Assembly: GCA_934432725.1 (NCBI GenBank)
Contig: CAKRZE010000004.1
Location: forward strand, 62,001-126,000
Reading direction: 5' to 3'
DNA from: an uncultured Eubacteriales bacterium
Lineage (GTDB): Bacteria; Bacillota; Clostridia; Oscillospirales; CAG-272
Length of the DNA: 64,000 nucleotides
Shown: piece by piece, positions 53,591-60,783 of the stretch
Numbering within the stretch: the first letter of the stretch is position 1
Layout: each line of letters opens with the position of its first letter
The notes under the pieces: generated by a model
Database searches by the model: none
Told to the model about the DNA's origin: nothing
Seen by the model: the letters and a program-made list of their open reading frames with translations, nothing else
Position numbers and translations under genes: made by a program

Positions 53591-53970
53591 CCGGAGTCCG
53601 TTCCCGTCTGTTTTTCTAATCGGGAACATTTTCCGCCCGGTTGTCGTCATATACATAAATCAAGCTATACCGAGAGAACCGTAAACACAGGACAGCCCCA
53701 TCTCCATACCGCTGCGGAATCAGGCGCTTTGCGGGAGCTTGCGGGCTGTCCGGAGCCGTCAAAGCACTTGCCGCATGCTCCGCAGCAGTTCTTTGGCGAT
53801 CCGCACCCGGCAGATCTGCACGCGCGGCAGCGCGAACAGAGCGCCTCTGCTGCCATCTCTCCATCCCCGCCGCGCTTTTTGCGGTCATCGGTTTTTCCGG
53901 TGCGGGGAACGCCCGGGAACCTGCGGTGTGCGGCAAACGCAATCGGTATATCGGAAAGGAACAGAACCGT
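53591..53970. other. non-coding gap with a weak minus-strand Cys-rich frame
   Basis: 380 bp between mannosidase and lipoprotein genes. A 63-codon minus-strand frame (53665-53856) contains ten or more cysteines in CxxC-like spacing and a GGAG close to its ATG, but no promoter or terminator is seen. It is not called as a gene. Confidence 0.35.
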
Positions 53971-54996
53971 ATGAAACATGCCCTCAATCTCACCATCTTT
54001 TTTCTGATATTTGCCATGCTGCTCGGCATGCAGTCCTGCCGGAAAACGGAAAATGCTTCCGGCACCGCGCTTTCACTCCGCTTTGAATGGAGCGCAACGC
54101 AGGCTTCCGGATCGGATAAAGCCGAGCTGCATGTGGAGCTTTATCTGGATTACAACAAAATCAATGTCGGATCACGCTCCGCCAACACCCTGACAGCAGG
54201 CGGACAGAACCTTGTTTTCCAGACCGACCCGATCTCCTCCGACACGAAAGGCTCGGTGCTTCTTGCTTCAAACACGGTTACCGTTCGGAGAGCGGAGGGA
54301 AAAACCGCAACTGCCAGTCTCAGCGCAGGCTGGCGCTTCAGCGGAACAATGGACGGAGAATCCGTCACATGGCTGACTGCCTCCGACACCATTTCTCTTT
54401 CCGATGAAAACGTCACCGTAACAGAGCCTGCCGAGACATCCGCCCCGCCTTCTTCGGAAACGGTTCCGGAGACAAACCCGCCCTCCCCCCCGGAAACCGA
54501 TCCGGAGACCTCTGCCGAAACACAGCCGGAAACAATTCCCGCACCCCCGCCGGAAACCTCAGTCCCCGGTCCCGTCGTTGACCCGGACACGCCGTTTCTG
54601 AATCAATTTGAGGGAGCGCTTATCACATGGGTCATGCGGAGCGACAGCGGAACCGGACTGAATCTGTATGCGGAGTGCGCTGCATATGAGATTGATATCG
54701 GACGCTATCAGGTCGAAATGGTCCTGTATTACGTACATCATTCCATGTATGTATCGGAACGCTCCGGAGCCTCCGTCACCATTGGCGGAACCGTGTTCCG
54801 GTTCACCACCCCCCCTGTTTCAGCGGATGAAACCGGTCAGACGCAATATACCGAAATATATTCCGCCAAAGCAGAGGTGCCCTCTGACGGACCGTTCCCT
54901 GTCAGCGCCGAAATTCCGATGAGAATCGTTTACAGCGGAAAAAATATTGACAGTCTTTCCTTCAGTCAAAACTTTTCCTTCCGCGAGATCATGTAA
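53971..54996 (+). CDS. probable lipoprotein with two repeated beta domains and PET-rich linker
   Basis: 341 residues: a signal peptide ending in LLGMQSC, a weak lipobox, then two related domains of about 120 residues. The repeats align around GGQNLVFQTDPISSDTKG and GGTVFRFTTPPVSADETG. They are separated by a Pro/Glu/Thr-rich linker (about residues 155-210). I recognise no catalytic motifs, and the function is unknown. The start at 53971 has AAAGGA 10 nt upstream. A good terminator follows at 55061-55112. Confidence 0.75.
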   Translation: MKHALNLTIFFLIFAMLLGMQSCRKTENASGTALSLRFEWSATQASGSDKAELHVELYLDYNKINVGSRSANTLTAGGQNLVFQTDPISSDTKGSVLLASNTVTVRRAEGKTATASLSAGWRFSGTMDGESVTWLTASDTISLSDENVTVTEPAETSAPPSSETVPETNPPSPPETDPETSAETQPETIPAPPPETSVPGPVVDPDTPFLNQFEGALITWVMRSDSGTGLNLYAECAAYEIDIGRYQVEMVLYYVHHSMYVSERSGASVTIGGTVFRFTTPPVSADETGQTQYTEIYSAKAEVPSDGPFPVSAEIPMRIVYSGKNIDSLSFSQNFSFREIM

Positions 54997-55060
54997 CAAA
55001 CAGCTTTTGCGCGCCGATGCATGATCGGCATGCAAAGCCGATCACACCTTTCATGCGAAC

Positions 55061-55112
55061 ATCCCGTTATGCCAACCACGCCAAGAGGCGGAGCATAACG
55101 GGATCTCTTTTT
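55061..55112 (+). terminator. terminator after the 53971-54996 lipoprotein gene
   Basis: ATCCCGTTATGC (55061-55072) pairs with GCATAACGGGAT (55093-55104), followed by CTCTTTTT. Confidence 0.8.
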
Positions 55113-55218
55113 CGGCAGCGGGATCGGGTCCGGTCTCGGCACCGTTGACAGAATACCGAATCCGGATCGGTCGGAACAGCAGGATTGTCTCTTCCGTAAA
55201 GAAAAAAGCTGAAAACCG

Positions 55219-55247
55219 TTGCATTTTTACGCTCCTTCCTGTATGAT
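55219..55247 (+). promoter_or_regulatory. promoter of nnrD
   Basis: TTGCAT (55219-55224), 17-bp spacer, TATGAT (55242-55247). Leader of about 270 nt with no other gene seen between 55113 and 55521. Confidence 0.6.
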
Positions 55248-55485
55248 AGAGGGTGAGCCGAAAGTCCGGAGCCGCGCTTCCCTCCCTGTCCCGAACGGCA
55301 TTATTCCGGCAGCGGGAGCATAATCCCCCCGCCGCTGCCGTCCAAAGAGGGCAAAGGGTGCAGAACAGAGCTTTTCCCCGATGCATCACGGCGTGCGAAG
55401 CTGCCGTCCAAGGAAATGCGAGGCAAAGCCGCCTGCAAGACATCCTATCAGCATCTCTCATTCCGGAAACGGCGACTTATCAAGG

Positions 55486-55521
55486 AAAGGACATTCCGCT
55501 GATGGCGGAATGCGTTTGCAT
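55486..55521 (+). promoter_or_regulatory. nnrD leader: SD, perfect hairpin, start
   Basis: AAAGGA (55486-55491) is followed without a gap by CATTCCGC (55492-55499) pairing with GCGGAATG (55505-55512), loop TGATG, then 9 nt (CGTTTGCAT) to the ATG at 55522. TTCC of the 5' arm can also pair with GGAA overlapping the SD. An in-frame ATG at 55510 lies inside the 3' arm. Confidence 0.65.
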
Positions 55522-56403
55522 ATGGAAATCATCTCGGTCACAGAGCAAATAATTTGGGACCGCCTGAAGCCCCGCCAGCCCGATTCCAACAAAGGAACCT
55601 TCGGAAAACTTTTGATTCTGGCAGGGTCCGCACCCTATCGGGGCGCTGCCGCCCTTGCCGCATACGGTGCTCTCCGAAGCGGTGCGGGCATCGTCACGAT
55701 CGCCTCCACGGAGCGCGTGATCGCCGCTGCCGCTGCCAAGCTGTATGAATGCACGTATCTGCCGCTTGCCGAAACGCCGGACGGCTCTGCCCTTTACGCA
55801 TGGGAGCAGCCGGATTGGCAGCATGCGCTCCGGCAGGCAACCGCATGCCTCGCAGGCTGCGGCATGACAAACTGTCCGGATACAGAAAAATGGACAGAGT
55901 CTCTTCTCACAAATGCCGCATGCAGACTGATTCTGGATGCCGATGCACTGAATGCCCTCCAAAAAAATCCGTCTCTTCTGACTGCGGCGAAGAAGACGCC
56001 GATCATCACGCCGCATGTCGGGGAAATGGCGCGCCTGACCGGCTATTCCATTCCGGAAATCAAGCGGGCACCTGCCGAAATCGCCCGGGAAACCGCAGAA
56101 AAGCTGCGTGCCGTCACGGTCCTGAAGGACACTGTGACCCATATCGCGGTTCCCTCGGGACCCTTGTACCGGAACACCACGGGAAATGCCGGACTGGCAA
56201 AGGGCGGCTCCGGAGACATGCTCGCCGGCATCATCGCCTCTCTTGCCGCACAGGGGCTTCCGGCAGAGTCTGCTGCCGTCTGCGGTGTCTGGCTGCACGG
56301 AAAAGCAGCGGACATGCTCGCCGAAAAAAAGGGGCAGTACGCCATGCTCCCGTCCGAGCTTCCGGCTGCGCTCTGTGAGCTGTTCGCAAAGAACCGGCGA
56401 TGA
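55522..56403 (+). CDS. nnrD: ADP-dependent NAD(P)H-hydrate dehydratase
   Basis: The 293-residue protein is a ribokinase-fold NnrD domain: GKLLILAGSAPYRGAAALAAYGALRSGAGIVTIA, AGCGMTN, LDADALNAL, TPHVGEMARLTG and the nucleotide-binding NAGLAKGGSGDMLAGIIASL. It repairs damaged NAD(P)H hydrates. The companion epimerase domain NnrE, often fused, is missing here, so it must be encoded elsewhere. The start at 55522 matches the family start; the in-frame ATG at 55510 is an alternative. It is expressed from its own promoter. Confidence 0.92.
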   Translation: MEIISVTEQIIWDRLKPRQPDSNKGTFGKLLILAGSAPYRGAAALAAYGALRSGAGIVTIASTERVIAAAAAKLYECTYLPLAETPDGSALYAWEQPDWQHALRQATACLAGCGMTNCPDTEKWTESLLTNAACRLILDADALNALQKNPSLLTAAKKTPIITPHVGEMARLTGYSIPEIKRAPAEIARETAEKLRAVTVLKDTVTHIAVPSGPLYRNTTGNAGLAKGGSGDMLAGIIASLAAQGLPAESAAVCGVWLHGKAADMLAEKKGQYAMLPSELPAALCELFAKNRR

Positions 56404-56892
56404 CCGGGCAAAGCCAGTCTCCGGCAGATTGCCGCAGCGCAATACCGAAAAGTCACGCGCCCCATGCTCCTCCCTCTCCCCGGGCATGCGGGAAAGCAGG
56501 AGGTCAGCACTGTTTTCTGCGGCATATCCCGCGCAGGCATGCCGCAAAAAATACAGAAGACCTCCCCGGCAATTCGGAATTCCTCTTTTGCCCGGAAGGT
56601 TCGCTTTTGCGCAGAGAAGCAGGCTCTGATCGGTATTTTTAAGTTCCATGCATCTCCAAAGCCATCGTTCCTGTCCGGGACATCCCGGCTTTGTCCGAAG
56701 GTCCGCCCCGGCTTGACGCTTTTGCTCCGGAGTGCGGAAAACCCGGATCGGTTCCAGTTGCTCTGCCGCCGTTCAAGGCTTCTGCCATCCCCCAAAAACG
56801 CCGCCCTGTCCGGGCAAATACCGTATCCGTCCACCGGCAAAGCCGCCGCTTTTCCGGAATTCACGCATATTATAACGAAAAGGGTGATCCAT
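56404..56892. other. non-coding gap, nothing recognised
   Basis: About 490 bp between nnrD and the PHP gene. The PHP frame is open upstream but has no motif or ribosome site there. AT-rich CATATTATAACG lies just before the PHP gene. Confidence 0.4.
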
Positions 56893-57576
56893 ATGGGATA
56901 TCTTTATGAAACGCATGCACACACAAAAACAGGCTTTCCGTGCGGAAAAAATACCGGAGATGAGCTTGTCCGCTATCTGAAGGGACTGGGCTATACGGGT
57001 ATGATCCTGACCGATCATATCCTGACCTCGGAATGGAAAAGCGTTCAGACCAAAGAAGAATGGGAAGCGAGGGTCAACCGGCTCTGCGCCGGCTTTGAAG
57101 CTGCCCGAAAGGAAGGGGAGCGTCTGGATTTCGATGTATTTCAGGGCTGGGAATACGGCTATGACTGGAATCACTTTCTTGTATACGGTCTGGAACGGGA
57201 ATGGCTGCTTGCAAATCCGGATTGCCTGAGCTGGGATCCGGTCAGATATCTGCATAGTGTCAGGGCAGCAGGGGCATTTGTGGTACATGCACACCCCTTC
57301 CGCGAGGGAGTCAGCTCTCATCTGCTGATCCCGGACGAGACGGACGGCGTGGAGGTGTTAAGCGCCATGCGCAGCGATGAGGCAAACCGCCACGCGGAGG
57401 ACTATGCCGCAAGCTACCGAAAGATCAGGCAGGGCGGCACCGATCTGCACTGGGTCAATTACGACCGGCTGTGCGGCGTGGAAACACAGCGCAGACCGGA
57501 GGATATCCGGGATTATATTTCGATTCTCCGCGCCGGGGAATACCGCATCTTCGACATGCATCCGGAACATGAATAA
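56893..57576 (+). CDS. PHP-domain phosphoesterase-like protein
   Basis: A 227-residue PHP fold with metal-ligand motifs: YETHAHTKTGFP (HxH), MILTDHIL (Asp-His), FDVFQGWEYGYDWNHFLVYG (Glu and His), FVVHAHPF (HxH), EVLSAMRSDEAN and GTDLHWVN (Asp-His). Stand-alone PHP proteins are usually phosphoesterases acting on nucleotides or sugar phosphates. The substrate is unknown. AAAGGGTGAT precedes the ATG. It overlaps the next gene by 8 bp. Confidence 0.85.
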   Translation: MGYLYETHAHTKTGFPCGKNTGDELVRYLKGLGYTGMILTDHILTSEWKSVQTKEEWEARVNRLCAGFEAARKEGERLDFDVFQGWEYGYDWNHFLVYGLEREWLLANPDCLSWDPVRYLHSVRAAGAFVVHAHPFREGVSSHLLIPDETDGVEVLSAMRSDEANRHAEDYAASYRKIRQGGTDLHWVNYDRLCGVETQRRPEDIRDYISILRAGEYRIFDMHPEHE

Positions 57577-58246
57577 CCGTCTCCTCCGCGCCGGCATTGC
57601 GCTCTTCTGCTGTACCGTTCTGCTGACCTCCTGCACCGGCACTCCGGATTATGATATCATCCTTTCCAAAAGCGCAGAAGGCTCGGCTGCCACCGGCAAA
57701 TTCGAAACGCAGCCTGCCGATGCTCCCGGGACAATGGCAGAAGGTCCGGAGATCACAGTCACCGTAAGCCGCGATTCCGGCATCTATCATACCGATCCGG
57801 CATGCAGATATGCCGTAAAGATCGGCGCGGAAAACCGGCTTCTGCTGTGCGCCTCACCGCAGGCGCTTTCCCGCATGGGCTATGTCCCATGCTCTGTCTG
57901 CGCAGCGGCATATCGGGAGTCCTCCGATTCATCGGACACGGAAACAGCCCCAGCCGTCCGGGAAACGTCCGCTTCGGAGTCCGACACCGCAAAAAACCCG
58001 GACAAACCGGAGGCTTCGTCCGGTGCCGGTCAGGAAACCGTATCGGACAGGCAGCCGGATATCGCTCCGGACGCGGTGATCACAATGATTCTGAACACCA
58101 AAACAAAGGTGCTTCACTGTTCGGAAGCCTGCCGGTATGTCCGCAGGATGAAGGCCGAAAACCGAAAAACCGTCACGGATGCACCGGCTCGGCTGATTGC
58201 GGAAGGATACCGCCCCTGCTCCGCCTGTGCGGCAGGGCTTGCATAA
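57569..58246 (+). CDS. lipoprotein with two Ada-like Zn-binding motifs
   Basis: 225 residues: a lipoprotein signal (LFCCTVLLTSC), then two copies of a short HxxxxCRY...GYxPCxxC module. The first is YHTDPACRYAVKIGAENR to MGYVPCSVC (about residues 72-112). The second is VLHCSEACRYVRRMKAENR to EGYRPCSAC (about 178-220). A Ser/Glu/Thr/Asp-rich linker separates them. The pattern resembles the zinc-binding tails of some nucleases and Ada. Function unknown; metal or cell-surface interaction is inferred. It overlaps the PHP gene by 8 bp, so the two are likely coexpressed. Confidence 0.75.
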   Translation: MNNRLLRAGIALFCCTVLLTSCTGTPDYDIILSKSAEGSAATGKFETQPADAPGTMAEGPEITVTVSRDSGIYHTDPACRYAVKIGAENRLLLCASPQALSRMGYVPCSVCAAAYRESSDSSDTETAPAVRETSASESDTAKNPDKPEASSGAGQETVSDRQPDIAPDAVITMILNTKTKVLHCSEACRYVRRMKAENRKTVTDAPARLIAEGYRPCSACAAGLA

Positions 58247-58270
58247 AGCCTCCGCTTTTCCCTGACGGAC

Positions 58271-58302
58271 AAAAAAGAAGCCGCCCGCAAGCACCCGGCA
58301 GC
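58271..58302 (-). terminator. terminator of the ECF S-component gene
   Basis: On the minus strand GCTGCC (58297-58302) pairs with GGCGGC (58280-58285, one G-T pair), followed by TTCTTTTTT. Confidence 0.7.
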
Positions 58303-58365
58303 CTCCTATTCCCATCGGAAGCCCGCGCAGGCGGACGTCTCCTTGATTCTATTCTCGGTCAATGC

Positions 58366-58983
58366 TCAGAATTCGCGGTTCTTCTTGGAAGTAACAGCCC
58401 GGATGATGCTGGAAATGGCACCTGCCAGAATCAGATTCACCGCAAGCTCCACAAGAAAATTCCATCCGGTCAGCCCGACAATCACATAGTAAAGCAGCTG
58501 CTGCCCGCCTGCCCACGACTGAAGCGTCGGAAGGAAAAACGCCCACATTCCCAGAAGAAACAGACCTGTGTTGATCACCGGGCAGGCAACCCCGGAAAGA
58601 AGCACGCCGCACAGGGGGGATTCACGCTTCACCGCACGGCAGATCAGTCCGGCAGCGGCTCCCGCCACAGTGGACTTCACAAGGCAGAGAAGCACGGTTG
58701 CAAACGCATTCTGCCCCATCAGAAGGAGCACCGTGCCGCCGTCCCAGCCAAACAGACCGGTCACCAGCACCACAAGCCCCATCATAAAGCCCAGATAAGC
58801 GCCGCCGGAAACACCGTATACCGCCGCTCCCACAATGATGGGAGCCAATGCGAGCGTAATGGAAAACGGACCGAATTTAATAAAGGTGCAAATGATCTGC
58901 ACCACCACAATAATAGCCGTCAGAATAGCAAGACCGGTCATCCGGCTGAGCTTTTGCGAAACACTGGAATGTGTCCGATTCAT
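58366..58983 (-). CDS. ECF transporter S component (vitamin-binding membrane subunit)
   Basis: 205 residues with about six hydrophobic helices. AILTAIIVVVQIICTFIKFGPFSITLALAPIIVGAAVYGVSGGA and CPVINTGLFLLGMWAFF are characteristic of Bacillota ECF S components in the pantothenate/unassigned group. It would bind a vitamin and work with shared EcfT/EcfA proteins, which are not in the window. The start at 58983 has AAAGGA 9 nt upstream. It is monocistronic: promoter 59075-59103, structured leader, terminator. A ligand-controlled leader is possible. Confidence 0.85.
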   Translation of the reverse strand: MNRTHSSVSQKLSRMTGLAILTAIIVVVQIICTFIKFGPFSITLALAPIIVGAAVYGVSGGAYLGFMMGLVVLVTGLFGWDGGTVLLLMGQNAFATVLLCLVKSTVAGAAAGLICRAVKRESPLCGVLLSGVACPVINTGLFLLGMWAFFLPTLQSWAGGQQLLYYVIVGLTGWNFLVELAVNLILAGAISSIIRAVTSKKNREF

Positions 58984-59070
58984 GAATCTCATTCCTTTCC
59001 GTATCACACAGCGTGTGACTGTTTTTGACTGCCGGCGGAAATCCCGCACAGGCAGTTCTTTGTAGGATAC
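58984..59070 (-). promoter_or_regulatory. structured leader, possible three-way junction, before ECF S gene
   Basis: On the minus strand the leader can fold with GTATC (59066-59070) closing on GATAC (59001-59005). It encloses ACTGCC/GGCAGT (59051-59056 with 59028-59033, plus inner GCGG/CCGC) and CACAC-GCT-GTGTG (59005-59017). The SD AAAGGA follows at once. No named riboswitch consensus (TPP, THF, preQ1) was recognised. Confidence 0.5.
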
Positions 59071-59074
59071 CGAT

Positions 59075-59103
59075 ATTATAGCATGTCCGCTCCGAAAAGT
59101 CAA
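59075..59103 (-). promoter_or_regulatory. promoter of the ECF S-component gene
   Basis: On the minus strand TTGACT (59098-59103), 17-bp spacer, TATAAT (59075-59080) with extended TGC. Confidence 0.8.
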
Positions 59104-59313
59104 CGCACACAAGCACGTAAAAGAATGCAGCGGAGAGGCTCCGTTTGTAAAACTTCGCCAATTTCAAATAACTATTTTCCAATCTGAAAGGAGGACGCGG
59201 ACCGTCTTCCGCAAGACACGTTTTCACGGGATTCCAAGGCAGTATCCGGAAAGCCGCTGCCCGATGCACGAAACGGTATGCCTGCCGCAGACAGGCGGTC
59301 CGCCCTGACCGAT

Positions 59314-59850
59314 ATGACTCACCTGATGAACCTGATCCAGAGCCGGGAAAGCTGCCGGCACTATTCTGCAAAGCAGCCGGAGCGAGACAGCCTGCTCCGC
59401 TGTCTGGAGGCGGCGCGCCTCTCTCCATCCGCCTGCAACACACAGCCATGGCATATCACGCTGGTATGCAATGACCCCGCCATGGTGCAGGCAACGGCAG
59501 AATGCCTCCGGGATGAAACCATGAACCGCTTTACCGAGGAAGTGCCGGCGTTTGCCGTCATCTCCGAAATACCGGTCTCCCTCTCCCAAAGGGTTGCCGC
59601 AAAATTCCCGAATCAAACATTTTCCCAGATCGATATCGGGCTGATGACGGCACATTTTTGCCTGAAAGCAACCGAGGAGGGGCTTTCCACCTGCATCCTC
59701 GGCTATATGTATGAAGAGCGGCTGAAAAAGCTCCTCTCCCTTCCGGACGAGTGGAAACCGCGCATCGTGATCGCCATCGGCTATGCCGCCGAGGAGCAGC
59801 TCCGCCCCAAAAAAAGAAAACCGCTGGATGAAATCGCGGATTTCCGCTGA
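59314..59850 (+). CDS. nitroreductase family protein
   Basis: 178 residues. LIQSRESCRHYSAKQPERDSLLRCLEAARLSPSACNTQPWHITLV is the FMN-binding start of the nitroreductase fold, and DIGLMTAHFCLKATEEGLSTCILGYMYEE with RIVIAIGYAAEE completes it. Such flavoproteins reduce nitro compounds or quinones with NAD(P)H. The start is uncertain: 59314 best fits the family, but ATGs at 59278 and 59326 are possible and none has a close SD. A consensus AAAGGAGG lies far upstream at 59187-59194, with two small hairpins between. Confidence 0.85.
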   Translation: MTHLMNLIQSRESCRHYSAKQPERDSLLRCLEAARLSPSACNTQPWHITLVCNDPAMVQATAECLRDETMNRFTEEVPAFAVISEIPVSLSQRVAAKFPNQTFSQIDIGLMTAHFCLKATEEGLSTCILGYMYEERLKKLLSLPDEWKPRIVIAIGYAAEEQLRPKKRKPLDEIADFR

Positions 59851-60159
59851 CGCCGGTCTGCTGTGAGCCTTTCCCGGACTGCGGTGCGTCACCGTCCCTC
59901 TTCCTGCCTGTCCGGTGCCGGACAGTCCGCGCGCAGGAGGCGGTTCTTGGGTTCCTCCGAATGCATCGGCTCTGCCGGAGGCAAGGATGCCGGAATCGGC
60001 GAAGCAGACATCGTTACGATTTCCGCGCCGGGAGCAGGCAGAGCTTCCGCCCGCTCCCGCAAAAACGTCAAAGCTTCCGGCAAACGCACAAAAATGTCCG
60101 TGCCGGCTCAGGTTCCGATATTGTCTGCCGCTGTCCTTCCGAGCTCCGCAGACAGCACG
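59851..60159. other. non-coding gap, nothing recognised
   Basis: 309 bp between the nitroreductase stop and the end of the minus-strand Cys-rich frame. GC-rich, without recognised signals. Confidence 0.4.
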
Positions 60160-60495
60160 TTATCTGCGGCGGCAGCCGCAGGAACCGTTCTGGTTTCCGC
60201 TGCAGCCGCAGGAGCTTCCGAACAGAATTGTTCTCGCACCGTTTGCCACCCTGCGCGTGAAGTCCGCAAAGGCACACACCACGCCTCTGCTGCAGCCGCA
60301 GGAGCTGCGCCCGCTTCCGCTGCAGCCACAGCCGCAGCCGCTTCTCTCAGCATTGCGTTCGTCTCTCTCCGCACGGCGCTCGGCAGCCGCGCAGCCGCAG
60401 CCTCCGCTTCTTCCGGAAACCGAAGCGTTTTCCCATTCGTTTCTGATTTCTTCGGCTGCTGCCGCAGCACAGCCGCATCTTCTTTCACATGCCAT
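60160..60495 (-). CDS. small Cys-Gly-rich protein with six CGC motifs, unknown
   Basis: 111 residues with 15 cysteines arranged as CGC motifs: MACERRCGC at the start, GGCGC, SGCGCGC, SSCGC, SSCGC and SCGC near the end, separated by Ala/Glu/Arg-rich or Ser/Gly-rich stretches. It resembles no enzyme. Candidates are a metal-binding or spore-coat protein, or a ribosomally made peptide precursor (repeated CGC is known in heterocycloanthracin-type precursors). GAAAGGAACGGTAGGG precedes the ATG at 60495; an ATG at 60516 with GGAGG is an alternative. A promoter-like pair lies upstream. The plus-strand frame over the same bases has no supporting signals. Confidence 0.55.
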   Translation of the reverse strand: MACERRCGCAAAAAEEIRNEWENASVSGRSGGCGCAAAERRAERDERNAERSGCGCGCSGSGRSSCGCSRGVVCAFADFTRRVANGARTILFGSSCGCSGNQNGSCGCRRR

Positions 60496-60617
60496 ATTCC
60501 CTACCGTTCCTTTCATAAACCTCCGATGTCTTTCGCCGGATATCCGTGCCGCCGTAAAGCGCCTGCCCTCCTTCGGTCAGATCTGCTCCGGGCGGCAGCC
60601 TGCATCCGGTCACTTTC

Positions 60618-60647
60618 ATTGTATGCCGTGATGCCGATTCTGTTCAA
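60618..60647 (-). promoter_or_regulatory. putative promoter of the Cys-rich gene
   Basis: On the minus strand TTGAAC (60642-60647), 18-bp spacer, TACAAT (60618-60623), about 100 nt before the start codon. Confidence 0.5.
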
Positions 60648-60783
60648 TTCCGAAAACAGGCGGCAGCGTACTTGACCGACACGTGAGGGCAAAAGCAGCC
60701 TGCGGTTCTCACCTGCCGCTCCGGACTGCATTTGACATCGTGAAAGAATCAGACAAAAAAATATTTTTCCGAAAGGAATTATC

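Noticed and set aside
51491..53656. 721-codon open frame on the minus strand
   Set aside because: It is antisense to the GH38 alpha-mannosidase, whose motifs are complete. The frame has no recognisable domain and is a GC-rich shadow.
60165..60340. recurring GCTGCAGCCGCAGGAGC-like units suggesting a repeat array or CRISPR
   Set aside because: Spacing is irregular and there are no unique spacers of constant length. The repetition is explained by CGC and SCGC codons of the minus-strand Cys-rich protein.
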